Shown here in pieces: positions 32,201 through 42,317 of a stretch of 51,629 nucleotides of DNA; position 1 is the first letter of the stretch, and each line of letters starts with the position of its first letter. The position numbers and the translations under genes were made by a program. The stretch comes from an uncultured Erysipelotrichaceae bacterium (GTDB lineage Bacteria > Bacillota_I > Bacilli_A > RF39 > UBA660): positions 1 to 51,629 of the forward strand of contig CADACC010000011.1 of assembly GCA_902786275.1 (NCBI GenBank). The letters run 5' to 3'. The notes under the pieces are model-generated. The model did not search any database. It saw only the letters and a program-made list of their open reading frames with translations, and had not been told where the DNA came from.

Positions 32201-32816
32201 TTTTGATAATTATATTTATTTAGTTAATGCTGAAGAAATGAGAGATGTTAGAGCAGGAATTGCTATGGGACTCGGTGGGATTCAGTTTTTTAAGTATCCC
32301 GGAGAGAAACCAGAGGATACTGATTATGTTGCGACAGAATGAGATGAAGAGAATAAAGTATTTAAAGGGGTAAAATATAATTCTGTTTGAAGTCTTGGTG
32401 GGACTATGGATTTGGAAGCCTTAAGGGTTCAAAATATAAATGCTTCAGAAATCAAAGATGGTATTTTAACATTAGGAGAAGATGCAAACACAGAAGGACG
32501 TTTAGAAGTTTATAAGGTAAATGGAAAAATAAATGGAGATGATCCTGTTGTAAAAATAGATGGAAATGGAGTTGAAGTAAAATTAGCAAATGGTGGATGA
32601 GCAAAAATACTAGATACTAATGGAATTACTTTAATAGATGCTAATAATAATTTAGTTTTTGGTAGTGACACTAATTTAGATAGATTTAATATGACAAAAG
32701 CAACAGTTACTTCTGAAATAAATTTTGATTCAAAAATAATTGCTCAGCCTACCGTTTTAACAGATACTAATAATATTGATCATCATGGATTAGCTTTTAT
32801 TAGGGGAGGAAATTAA
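26268..32816 (+). CDS. Giant tail-tip/baseplate fibre protein, 2182 aa
   Basis: ATG 26268 follows AAAGGAGAG and the frame runs to TAA 32814 through about twenty TGA read as Trp. Residues ~30-95 look like the OB-fold of tail-tip proteins (TILKVQDAAMGKYKVKYQDS and SVYVLVPGNDM). A jelly-roll-like domain follows. Many Ig-like beta repeats come next. Near 1200 and 1262 there are short collagen-like stretches (GTQGIPGEPGPGG, GTDGEAGLDG). Near 1683 comes IGGRNYISNLEENWQNGNW, then DKYIWTRTTTNWDTG, both typical of tail proteins with Trp at the TGA positions. The end is a fibre-like beta domain. It is likely the tip that joins tube to fibres. Confidence 0.85.
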
Positions 32817-32839
32817 AGTGGAAATAAAAGGAGGAAAAA

Positions 32840-35786
32840 ATGGCAACATCAGGTAGTTTTTCAACAAATCAAGTTAAAGCTGGTTCTAGAACTTGGTATT
32901 GGGATTTTAGTTGGTGAGTTGCTTCTTGGAATGGAAATACTGCAACAATAAATTGAAATGCTTATACAAGAGCAACTTCTGGAACTAGTGGACAATCATA
33001 TGTATCTAATTATGGTTTTTCAATTACTGTTAATGGAAATACTCAAATGCCAGGAGGAAATTTTTATAAAGATAATCAAATTGCTTCAGGAAGTTTTACT
33101 CTTGGAGGAGGCACTTCATTTAGTGCAAGTATAACTGCCCATCCTTATGGAGGCAGTTATACTTCAAGTGGAAATAGTGCTTGGACATTAGATAATAATA
33201 TAACTACTCCTAGCTGTTCATGTTCAATTACTAGCATTTCAGAAAATTCTATTTCTGCTTCTTTAACAGTTACTAATAATGGTAATGCTTCTATTACTGA
33301 GAATACTTTGCAAATTTCTACTTCATCAAATTTTAGTTCAGTACAAACTGTTAATGGGACAACTGCAACTTGAACAGGATTATCTTTAAATACTCAATAT
33401 TATGTTAGAGCTCGAGTAAAAAATGCTAAAGGTTATTCTAGTTGAAGTAAATCATCAACAGACCCACATACATGGAATAAGCCAACTATTTCTAATGTTG
33501 CTGTTAAAAATTTAATTGCAGGAAATTCACAAACAGTAACTTTAAGTAATTCACATAATAGAAATTGTACTATTACTGTAAAAGATGATAGTAACAATAC
33601 TTTATATACAGGTTCTACTACAGGAACTTCATTAACTTTTACAATTCCTGCTGATAAATGTAGGCTTGCTCTTGGATCAGGAAGCTCTGAAAATAAGACG
33701 CCAGTAAATTTAACGTATACTTGTTCTTATAGCTCTTGATCTACTCCATATAATACTAGTCCTTCTTGTACTTTAGGCATTAATACTACTTATAAGCCAA
33801 CATGAAATAGTAATTTTGATATTAACGCAGCTATCACTTATAGAGATACAAATTCTACTTCACGCAATATAACAGGAAATCCTCAAATTTTAGTACGAGG
33901 AAAAAGTAAATGAGCTTATTCTTTAGCTCTAAAAGGAACTCAAGCAGCAATAAAAAATTCTAATTCAGAAAGTAATATTAAAAAATATCAAATTTCTTTT
34001 AATAATTTTAGTGATAATAATTATTTCGAAATAACAGGAACAACTGTTGAACGAACAGATTTAAAAGGAGGAACCATCACTTCTATTGGGTCAGGAGAAG
34101 GAGCTGATGTAACAAGTTCTTCTTTATCTGTTTCTGTCCGAGCAGTAGATTGTAAAGGAGTAGCTTCTGATATAAAAACAAAAACAATACCAGTTACTCC
34201 TTACGCTGTCCCAACTGGAACTTTGACTGCAAAAAGACAAAATAATTATGGGACAACAGTTGAATTAACAATCAATCCTACCTGAGCAGTTAGTTCGAGA
34301 AATGCAGGCACTGCTAAATGATTTTATAGATTACCGAAAGCATCAAATTGAACAGAAGGAGCAGGAACTATTAATCAATTTAATACTCCTGTTGCTCTAG
34401 GAGTTTCTTTTGATAATACTTTAAGTTATGAGTTTAAAGTTGTTTTAACAGATGCTTTTGGAGGATCTTCAACAGCAGAAATAAAAGCTTTTGTTGGCCC
34501 TGGTATGCCAATCTTTTTTATAGATGAAACTGTTAATGGAGTTGGAGTAAATGATATTCCAACTGAACAAGGATTATTCGTAGATGGAAAAACAAATATA
34601 AAAGGAGACTTAAAAGTAACTAACACTATAAATAATACATTTAATATATCAGTAGGAAATAGAAATAATTATCCTTATCATAGAATTGCTTATACCCCAG
34701 TAAGAACAGGAAATTATATAGATAATTCTCTTGTTGTTAAGTGTGATCTAAGAACAAACAATGCTTCTGGAGGAGGAACTGCGGGAGCTTCTGCAATATG
34801 GCTATCAAGATATGGTTTTTCTGTTGACCAAGTTGCTTTAGGATTAAAAAATACGGCTGCAGATAGTTATTTAGATGTCTTTATAAAAACAAGCGGAACA
34901 TATAATAGTATAGTAGTAACTCCTCTTTTTGTAGGAAGAAGAGGTGCATTTGATGCTAGTGTATATACTTTTTGCAATTCTGCAGAAGTTGATAACAACA
35001 GATTCATTAACTTCTTATGAATCATATAATATTATAAGTGAGACAGCTAGTGCGAATAAAGGGCCAAGAACTTATACAAATGTAATTACTGCTGTGGATG
35101 GGGGAAACGTAAATTTTTCAAATAATATTCAAGTTGATACAACAAATCCAACAAGTGGAACAAATTATTATATTCCTTTCTCAACTGGGCTAAGTGGAAG
35201 CCAAAGAGAAAGAGCAAATGATGGACTTAAATACTATTGTGCAAATGGTACAGCAAGCGTAGCAGGAACTGGTGAGTTGTGTTTAGGAAATGAAACTAGC
35301 ACAGGAACAGCAGGAAATAAAAGAGGTCATTTAAGATTAATGTCAGAAAAGTACGGTAGTGTTTATTTAAGAGCAACTGCTGGTAGTACAGCTCAAAGGT
35401 GAGTTACTTTCCCAGACTTAGGTGGAACAGCAGTAGTAAAACAAAGTGATGCAATAACAACTGATTCTAATGGTTGGTACAAAGTCAACATGGGAGCATT
35501 TACTATGTATTACAAAAATTTTGAAATGGCAAGTAAATCATTTAGGGCTAATGGTTGTGGTTGGTTGACGTCAGATGAGTGCGGAGGTTATTTTCCAAGG
35601 GGAGTTACTTTTAATAGTGCAAAAATGGCGTTTGCTGGTACCGGTGGTGCTGGTGATCCCGCAATTTTATTTTCGTGCCGTGCTAACAATGGAGCTGGTA
35701 ATCTATCGGTTACATGGCAAAACACATATAATTTGGATATCAATGCAAAAGCATGGTTTAATTATATATTAATAGTATTTCCATAG
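32840..35786 (+). CDS. Host-specificity fibre (DUF859-like), with +1 frameshift
   Basis: ATG 32840 follows AAAAGGAGG. The N-terminus is rich in Trp and Gly (SRTWYWDFSWWVASW), like DUF859 siphovirus fibres. Fibronectin-like modules follow (NTQYYVRARVKNAKGYSSWS). Many TGA are Trp. Frame one ends at TAA 35027, but the chain continues in the +1 frame (NIISETASANKGPRTYTN ... ACGWLTSDECGGYF-like tip) to TAG 35784. Joined it is about 981 residues. The shift lies between 34935 and 35029 and has no CGG codon. Either the gene is frameshifted (error, mutation or phase change), or a second protein starts inside; GTG 34944 has a plausible AGGAAGAAGAGG upstream. Confidence 0.65.
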
Positions 35787-35844
35787 CGGCAGCCGGTCTA
35801 GAAATCTCTTAATCCCGATATAGAGATTTTTAGACGCCCGCCGC
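35786..35844 (+). other. Composite GC-armed hairpin after the fibre gene
   Basis: GCGGC (35786-35790) pairs with GCCGC (35840-35844). Inside, a 14-bp stem (35796-35809 with 35822-35835, one G-U) closes a 12-nt loop. The first base is the last base of the TAG stop. No T run follows, so it is not a simple terminator; it may stabilise mRNA or insulate the holin gene. Confidence 0.6.
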
Positions 35845-35876
35845 AATATTATATAAATAAAAAGGAGAAAAAGAAT

Positions 35877-36116
35877 ATGAGTAATAAAACATACGACATA
35901 TTAAAATTTGTAGCACTTATCATAGTGCCTATTGTTAATTTTATCTTCTTAGTTTTAACATCTTTAGGAAAGATAGATGGAGGAATTGCTACAGTCATTT
36001 TAGGAGGATTAGACGCGCTTGTTGGAGCAATAGTCACCGCCGCAAATGAAGTATGGAAAAGAAAACAAGATGAACCAGCAATAGAAGAAATTAAAGAAGA
36101 AGAAGAAGAACAATAA
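35877..36116 (+). CDS. Holin, 79 aa
   Basis: It makes holes in the host membrane at lysis. ATG 35877 follows AAAAGGAG. It has two hydrophobic helices (about 10-30, FVALIIVPIVNFIFLVLTSL; about 36-55, IATVILGGLDALVGAIVTAA), a short turn and a very acidic tail (EEIKEEEEEQ), as in small phage holins. No Trp is TGA (one TGG). A terminator follows. No endolysin is next to it or anywhere in the window. Confidence 0.8.
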   Translation: MSNKTYDILKFVALIIVPIVNFIFLVLTSLGKIDGGIATVILGGLDALVGAIVTAANEVWKRKQDEPAIEEIKEEEEEQ

Positions 36117-36126
36117 TTTTTATAAG

Positions 36127-36161
36127 AGATAACTGCTTAATTAAAGCAGTTATCTTTTTTT
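36127..36161 (+). terminator. Terminator after holin
   Basis: A 12-bp perfect stem (36127-36138 with 36144-36155), 5-nt loop and T7 tract. Confidence 0.88.
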
Positions 36162-36162
36162 A

Positions 36163-36210
36163 TTTTGGGTAAATCTCAAAAAGAAGATATAACAAAATTT
36201 GATATAGAAA
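36163..36210 (+). promoter_or_regulatory. Candidate phage promoter signature
   Basis: TTTTGG (36163-36168) then GATATAGAAAG at 36201, followed by a GGAGGAG ribosome site. Same bipartite pattern. Confidence 0.35.
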
Positions 36211-36241
36211 GAGAAAGAATTTAAAGAAAAGGAGGAGTCAA

Positions 36242-36598
36242 ATGTTTATTATAGATGATAGTAAAAATATGTATCTTAATAGAGGCGATCAAATAACAAT
36301 TATATTGACCGCTAATCAAGATTTTGCTATTGGAGATGTTATTAAATTTTCTATCGTAAAAGAGAGAGACTACAGCTCTGTTATTTTTCAAAAATCTTTT
36401 ACTGTTGATGAACAATCAGATACTTTCGAAATAACTTTAACTTCTGACGAGACTAAGCTTGAGAATCTCATAAAAGACAAGACAGTTACTTATTGGTATG
36501 AAATCGAACTAAATGACAATGATACTCTTGTTGGCTATGATGATGATGGTCCAAAACTATTTGTATTGTGGCCAGAAGCTCCTGCAAAGGAGGGATAA
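36242..36598 (+). CDS. Small baseplate/fibre protein, 118 aa
   Basis: ATG 36242 follows AAAGGAGGAG. The protein is beta-rich and acidic, begins MFIIDDSKNMYLNRGDQITI and has two TGG Trp. It resembles the N-terminal beta domain of BppU-like baseplate proteins in character only. It opens the fibre cassette. Function not established. Confidence 0.55.
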   Translation: MFIIDDSKNMYLNRGDQITIILTANQDFAIGDVIKFSIVKERDYSSVIFQKSFTVDEQSDTFEITLTSDETKLENLIKDKTVTYWYEIELNDNDTLVGYDDDGPKLFVLWPEAPAKEG

Positions 36599-36604
36599 TC
36601 AATT

Positions 36605-37042
36605 ATGGCGTATCCTCAAGATAATAGAGAAAATTTGGTAGTTACTATTGGTACTCCTCAAACAATAACTGCCGACTTAAATAGTGCAGACAATCTTGAA
36701 GTTGATTTATCAAAGAAAAAAGGGATAAAAGTCAAAGCTATGGCGGAAGGCTCTGTAGGAAATTATAATAGATTAACAAATAAACCTCAGATAAATGGTG
36801 TCGTATTAGAGGGAAATAAAACTTCAGAAGAATTAAATATTGTAGAAGATAAAAATTTTTATTACAAACAAACAACAGCTTCAGATGTATGAGTTATTGT
36901 TCATAATCTGAACAAATATCCTAGCGTAACAGTTATAGATAGCGCAGGAGAGGAAGTTATTGGAAATATTACCTATGATGACCAAAATCAAGTAACAATA
37001 ACTTTTTCAGGAGCTTTTAAAGGAAGCGCCACTTTAAATTAA
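36605..37042 (+). CDS. Short tail-fibre protein, 145 aa
   Basis: ATG 36605 with AAAGGAGG upstream, ending TAA. A TGA (SDVWVIVHNL) is Trp. YNRLTNKPQINGVVLEGNKT is a phrase common in tail fibres. The C-terminal 50 residues (HNLNKYPSVTVIDSAGEEVI) are a beta domain also present at the end of the next gene, so the two share a module. Confidence 0.7.
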
Positions 37043-37061
37043 AAGAAAGGAAGAAAAAAAT

Positions 37062-38567
37062 ATGGCAAAAACTTTTTTAACAGACATTGATTTAAATAAG
37101 AATGAATTGCAAAATTCAGTTATTCAAAATTTAGCTGCTGCCCCATCTAATCCTGTCGCAGGTCAAATATATTTTAATACAACTCAAACAGCTTTCTATA
37201 TTTATGATGGTACTAAATGGGTTAAAATGAATGATAAAGATGGAAGTGTTACTAGTGTAAATCTTTCTTCTTCAGATTCTACATTAACTGTAACAGGTGG
37301 ACCAATTACATCATCTGGAACTATTGATGTTAAGCACGCTAATTCAGTAACAGCTAAAACATCACAAGGATTATATCCAATAACATTTGATGCTCATGGA
37401 CACATTACAGGTGCGGGCGCCGCTCAAACTATACCAACCAAGGTTAGTGATTTAAATAATGATAGTGGTTTTATAACAGGAATCGATGATTCAGACATTA
37501 CTACTGCTCTTGGTTATACACCTTATAATGCATCAAACCCAGATGGATTTATTAGTGGGATAGATAGTGATGATGTAACAACAGCTTTAGGTTACACACC
37601 TTATAATTCAAGTAACCCAGCAGGATACATTACAAGTGCAGCACTACCTACAAAATTAACAGATTTAACAAATGATTTAAGTTATATGACTCCATATAAT
37701 GCAACTTCAAATAAAATAGCAACCGCCGCAGATATAGCAGGAGTTACTGGAGGAATGGTATTCAAAGGTACTATTGGTACAGGAGGAACTGCAGGTACAA
37801 CTTTACCAACATCAAATGTAAGAGTTGGTGATACTTATAAAATTGTTACTGCAGGAACCTATGCTAGTCAACCTGCAAAAGTAGGAGACTTATTTATTGC
37901 AACTGCAACAACTCCAACCTGGTCTTATGTACCATCTGGTGATGATACAGATGTAACTCAAGTAACTGCAGGCGCAGGTTTAAATACAACTAGTGCAGAT
38001 ACTTCAACTGACGGTGGTACAATTACTACAACTGGTACTTTATATCTAACCAAAACAGCTGTTACACCTGGAACATATCAAGGTATTACAGTTGATAAAT
38101 ATGGTAGAGTAACTGGTGCAAGTGATCAAGGATATACAACTAATACAGGTACTGTAACTAGTGTTGGATTATCTAATGCTACAAATGGTGGCTTAACAGT
38201 TAGCGGAAGCCCTATCACAACAAATGGTACTATTTCAGTAGGACATACTAATGTATTGGCTAATGCGCAAACAACAAGTGCAGTTTATCCAATTAAAATA
38301 GATAAAAATGGACATATTTCTGAATATGGAACAGCAGTAACTATTTTAAAGAAATATTCAGCAACTCTTACAGGAGATAATAGTAAAACAAGTTTTGCTG
38401 TAACTCATAATTTAGGAACTAAAGATGTTATAGTACAAGTTTATGATAATTCTACTTATGAAGAGGTTATAGTAGATATTACAAGAAATACAACAAATCA
38501 AGTTACTATTGACTTTGCACAAGCAGTAGCAACAGGAAAGACTTATAGAGTAGTTGTTATTGGATAG
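37062..38567 (+). CDS. Tail-fibre protein with repeats, 501 aa
   Basis: ATG 37062 follows AAAGAAAGGAAG, ending TAG. It contains the repeated phrase TALGYTPYN (twice, about 150 and 170) with NPDGFISG and NPAGYIT, as in phage fibre repeats, then SSGTIDVKHANSVTAKTS-type fibre repeats and a C-terminal domain (HNLGTKDVIVQVYDNSTYEE) shared with the upstream gene. Only TGG Trp. Likely part of the receptor-binding apparatus. Confidence 0.75.
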   Translation: MAKTFLTDIDLNKNELQNSVIQNLAAAPSNPVAGQIYFNTTQTAFYIYDGTKWVKMNDKDGSVTSVNLSSSDSTLTVTGGPITSSGTIDVKHANSVTAKTSQGLYPITFDAHGHITGAGAAQTIPTKVSDLNNDSGFITGIDDSDITTALGYTPYNASNPDGFISGIDSDDVTTALGYTPYNSSNPAGYITSAALPTKLTDLTNDLSYMTPYNATSNKIATAADIAGVTGGMVFKGTIGTGGTAGTTLPTSNVRVGDTYKIVTAGTYASQPAKVGDLFIATATTPTWSYVPSGDDTDVTQVTAGAGLNTTSADTSTDGGTITTTGTLYLTKTAVTPGTYQGITVDKYGRVTGASDQGYTTNTGTVTSVGLSNATNGGLTVSGSPITTNGTISVGHTNVLANAQTTSAVYPIKIDKNGHISEYGTAVTILKKYSATLTGDNSKTSFAVTHNLGTKDVIVQVYDNSTYEEVIVDITRNTTNQVTIDFAQAVATGKTYRVVVIG

Positions 38568-38577
38568 GAGGTAGCTT

Positions 38578-39036
38578 ATGAAAATTTTAAATAAGTTAGA
38601 CTCTTTAGAAAATATTAAAGATGGAACTATTCATAGAATATATAGAACATATAGAAGTGTAACAGGGGTTGCGGCAGTGACCACTTCTCCTTATACTTCT
38701 GCCAAATGAAGTGTTACAGATTCAGATGTAGCAGCTTATACAGATGGAATGGTGGTTGATGTTAAAATCCCTGTAGTAGGGAATGATAAATATGGAACTG
38801 TTTTTCAAATAAATTCATTAGGTTTTAAACCTGTTGTTTATAATAAAAATAGTATGATAGGTTCTGGATATGAAGTAGGAAGTCATATTTCTATGGTATA
38901 TAATGCAACTCAAACTGCAATTTGATATAATAATGGAACTTCTTCAACTACAGCAACAGGATGTTGGCAAGTAATGGATTATAATAGAATAACAATTAGA
39001 GAATGAACTCAAAGTGATATACCAGCAAATGAATAG
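38578..39036 (+). CDS. Small fibre-cassette protein, 152 aa
   Basis: ATG 38578 follows TAGGAGG and the gene ends at TAG. Three TGA codons (SAKWSVTD, TAIWYNNG, IREWTQSD) are Trp beside one TGG. The standard code would hide this gene entirely. The protein is beta-rich with no recognised domain. Adjacency to fibres suggests a tail or chaperone role. Confidence 0.7.
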
Positions 39037-39050
39037 AAAGGAGGAAATAA

Positions 39051-40415
39051 ATGGCGTTATATTTAGGAAATGAAAAAATATCAGATGTTAATGTTAAATT
39101 TGTTTCTGCCCAAACTATAGATTTACAAGATAAAGAAATTACTCCAACAGAAGAAGAAACTACTGTTACCGCGGACACTGGATATGATGGATTATCATCT
39201 GTAACTGTAGATGCAATAAATTCAAGTTATGTTGGTACTGCGATTACTAGACGCGGAAATGCTGATATTTCAGTAAGTAATAGTGGACTTATAACTGCGG
39301 CAGGCGGTTATTATTCTTCAAACGCGACAAAGCAGTTAACTACCAAGGCAGCTACTACAATAACCCCGACAACTTCTGCTCAGGACGCGGTTGCCGCAAA
39401 TGTTTATACAACTGGTAAGATTTCTGTTGCTGCAATACAGACAGAAGAAAAAACTGCTGTATCAAACGGAACAGTAACACCTAGTTCAGGTAAGTATTTA
39501 ACTAAAGTAACTGTTAATGTTCCTTCTTCTATAAATAATCAAAATAAAACTGTGACTCCATCTGAGAGTCAACAATCAATAACAGCGGATTCAGGCTATA
39601 GTGGTTTAGGTACTGTAACTGTTAATGCTATTGATTCTGAATATGTTGGTAGTGATGTTCCAAGAAAATCTAGTTCAAATCTAACTGTATCTGGATCTAC
39701 AGTAACAGCGCCCGCAGGTTATTATGCGGAAGCTGCAAGTAAATCAGTTAGTACAATGAATTTACCAACTGCAACAAGTTCTAGTGCAACTTCTGGATAT
39801 ACTTCTAAAGCTACTATTGGTAGAAGTACATCAGATCAATATTTAAATATAGACCCAGGATATAATAATGCAGGAGGATATTATAAAATAAGTGCTACTC
39901 CAAATGGAAGTGCAAAAGGACCTACAAGTTTATCCGGTTCAAGTGCAACTGTTAGTACAGGAACTAATACAATTACATTAACTAAGACCGGAGTTACAAC
40001 AACTCCTACAGTTAGTGCAGGTTATGTATCTAGTGCAACTGCAAGCACAGCAACAGTTGCTTTAACAGCTTCTGTTACTACTAAAGCGGCAGCTACTATC
40101 ACTCCTGGAACGACTAATCAAACAATTGCTTCAGGTACATATTTAACTGGTACGCAAACTATTAGCGGAGATGCGGACTTAGTTGCAGGAAATATTAAAT
40201 CAGGAGTTCAAATTTTTGGAGTCACCGGAAGTTATTCTGGTCTCGATACTTCGGATGCAACAGCGACCGCTGCAGACATAGTTAATGGAGAGACAGCTTA
40301 TGTTAATGGTTCAAAAGTAACAGGAAGTTTAGTTATTCAACATTATTATACTGGAACAAGTGCTCCATCAAGCTCTCTTGGAGTTAATGGAGACATATAT
40401 TTACAAACAAGTTAG
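39051..40415 (+). CDS. Repeat-rich tail protein, 454 aa
   Basis: ATG 39051 follows AAAGGAGG, ending TAG. No Trp at all. Two long internal repeats (about 25-95 and 165-235) share TADTGYDGLSSVTVDAINS / TADSGYSGLGTVTVNAIDS, then an AGYY end. The rest is Ser/Thr/Ala-rich beta. ATAADIVNGETAYVNGSKVTG-like phrases near the end are common in tail fibres. Carries several GC-rich codon clusters. Receptor-binding or fibre role likely. Confidence 0.75.
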   Translation: MALYLGNEKISDVNVKFVSAQTIDLQDKEITPTEEETTVTADTGYDGLSSVTVDAINSSYVGTAITRRGNADISVSNSGLITAAGGYYSSNATKQLTTKAATTITPTTSAQDAVAANVYTTGKISVAAIQTEEKTAVSNGTVTPSSGKYLTKVTVNVPSSINNQNKTVTPSESQQSITADSGYSGLGTVTVNAIDSEYVGSDVPRKSSSNLTVSGSTVTAPAGYYAEAASKSVSTMNLPTATSSSATSGYTSKATIGRSTSDQYLNIDPGYNNAGGYYKISATPNGSAKGPTSLSGSSATVSTGTNTITLTKTGVTTTPTVSAGYVSSATASTATVALTASVTTKAAATITPGTTNQTIASGTYLTGTQTISGDADLVAGNIKSGVQIFGVTGSYSGLDTSDATATAADIVNGETAYVNGSKVTGSLVIQHYYTGTSAPSSSLGVNGDIYLQTS

Positions 40416-40428
40416 AAGGAGGTAGAAA

Positions 40429-42210
40429 ATGGCAACAATTAGATTAGTACCAAGTACATATGCAGTTTCAAGTACAAATTATTTATCTGTATCTAATGCT
40501 GCAAATATGTATCATAATACAGATAATACTACATATGCAACTGTTACAAATACTTATGCATCTACCTCTTCTAGATATTTATATTTAAGAGGTTTCAATT
40601 TTAATGATATTCCTAGCGGAGCTGTAATAAGTTCTTTTACAGTAAAAATAAAAGGTTATGAGAGTGGATTATCAACAAGTACATCTTATGCTCCTAGACT
40701 AGCAAATGGAACTTCTGCTATTGCTAATACAACAGCAAGTTCAAACTTTGGAACTTCAACACATACAATTACTATTCCAACTGGCGCTTTAACATGGCAA
40801 CAAATAGCAAATTATGATGATGATTTTACTATTATGGTTTATGTTAGAAGATCAAGTAGGAATACAACAGGTTATTTTTATTGTTATGGTGCTGAAATTG
40901 AAGTTAATTATACAATTCCTGATCCTAGAACTGTTACTTCAACTTTAAGTGGAAATGGTACTATCGATCCAAGTGGAGCGCAGACATATTATGATGGAGA
41001 TGAATATACTTTAACAATAACTCCAACAACAAAATCGGATACAGTTACAGTAACTAATAATGGAACAGATGTAACTTCTGAATTAATAGGGCATTATTCA
41101 GGAGGAACTTCTACTAGCACTTCCGCTGTTGCAGGAAGTAATGTAACAACAGGGTTTTATAGAAGTGGAGGAGCTTTTTATCAAAGTTCTAGTACATCAA
41201 GCGATGCTTGATTAAGATATGCTATTGGGCATTCTGCAGAAAGTCCTTATTCTACTTCTAATACAAGTAATACTTATGTAAAAGATGGGACTAATGATGC
41301 TAATACAATGGGATGAATGAATTATCCTTTTGATTTTAGTGGATTACCTAATGATGCAGAAGTAACTGCGGTAGAGGTTAAATGTTATGGAGCAACAGAA
41401 AGTACTTCAGAAAGTGCTAGACATGCAGATGTAGAATTATATTGCGGAAGTGAATTAAAATCTACTCGACAATCTTTTACTAGTACTAGTAATCAAACTA
41501 TAACAATTAATAATCCAGGAACTTGAACAAGAGAAGAACTCCAAAATGCGCAATTAAGATTTATAGTTGGTTATTATGGGGGAAGAATTTTAGGTATAAC
41601 TTGAAAAGTAACATATACTCATGGAGGGACTCTTAGTTATTATACTTATTCATATACTGTTAGCGGGAATGCCACTATTGCTGTTACTATTGGCGGTGGT
41701 GGTGGTGGAGGTCCAAAATTATATATAAAACAAAATTCTAGTGAAACTTTATTATATGAAGGAACTAATGAAAGTCATAATGGAACAACTCCTAGATACG
41801 AAGCTAATTATGGAGTTTTATTTCCTGGAGATATCGTTAAAGTAATTTTAACAGATATGGAAGGATGATGGAGTGGATGATCAAGAATATCTATTGATAG
41901 AGAAGAACAAACTATTACTTTATCTAATTCATCTTCTGCTCAATATTATGGAGAACAAGATATAAAAATTATGGTTTCTAGTTACACAAATTCTTCTGGT
42001 CAATATTATTATATCATTAGACCTTATGGAACTTATAATGGAAGTAGTTCTTGAGAGAGTGCAACTGGAACAATGCAAGTTTATAAAATAACTGCAACAG
42101 GAAGTTGAGTTCCATATACAAAAGCGTATAAAAAAATAAATGGTAGTTGAGTTCAACAATCAGATTTAACAACTGTTTTTAATGCAAATACAAATTATGT
42201 TAAAGGATAG
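40429..42210 (+). CDS. Fibre protein with Gly-rich linker, 593 aa
   Basis: ATG 40429 follows AGGAGG, ending TAG. Nine TGA codons are Trp, two Trp are TGG; GWWSGW mixes both. The N-terminus repeats a beta domain (YLYLRGFNFNDIPSGAVISS, and again FDFSGLPNDAEVTAVEVKCY), so the protein has two copies of one module. A Gly-7 stretch (about 425) is a linker and a beta C-terminus follows. The terminator stem begins inside the last codons. Confidence 0.7.
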
Positions 42211-42230
42211 ATGAAAATCTATCCTTTTTT
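42202..42230 (+). terminator. Terminator overlapping the stop codon
   Basis: AAAGGATAGAT (42202-42212) pairs with ATCTATCCTTT (42217-42227) around a GAAA loop, then T run. The stop TAG lies in the left arm. Confidence 0.88.
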
Positions 42231-42231
42231 A

Positions 42232-42283
42232 TTTTGGCCTATTTATTTTAATTATATTTAAGATTTTTTAATATAAAATAGAA
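42232..42283 (+). promoter_or_regulatory. Candidate phage promoter signature
   Basis: TTTTGG (42232-42237) then TATAAAATAGAAA starting 35 nt after GG (42272). Same bipartite pattern; a ribosome site follows. Confidence 0.35.
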
Positions 42284-42317
42284 ATTAATTTTGGAAATAA
42301 AAGGAGGCTTAAAATAA

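Noticed and set aside
17808-32816. Many separate short genes in the tape-measure and tail-tip region
   Set aside because: All pieces are in one frame and separated only by TGA, which is Trp here; they are parts of two giant proteins.
34944-35786. Independent gene starting at GTG 34944
   Set aside because: Its first residues are not protein-like, whereas frame one continues naturally through the same bases; a frameshift fits better, though a second start stays possible.
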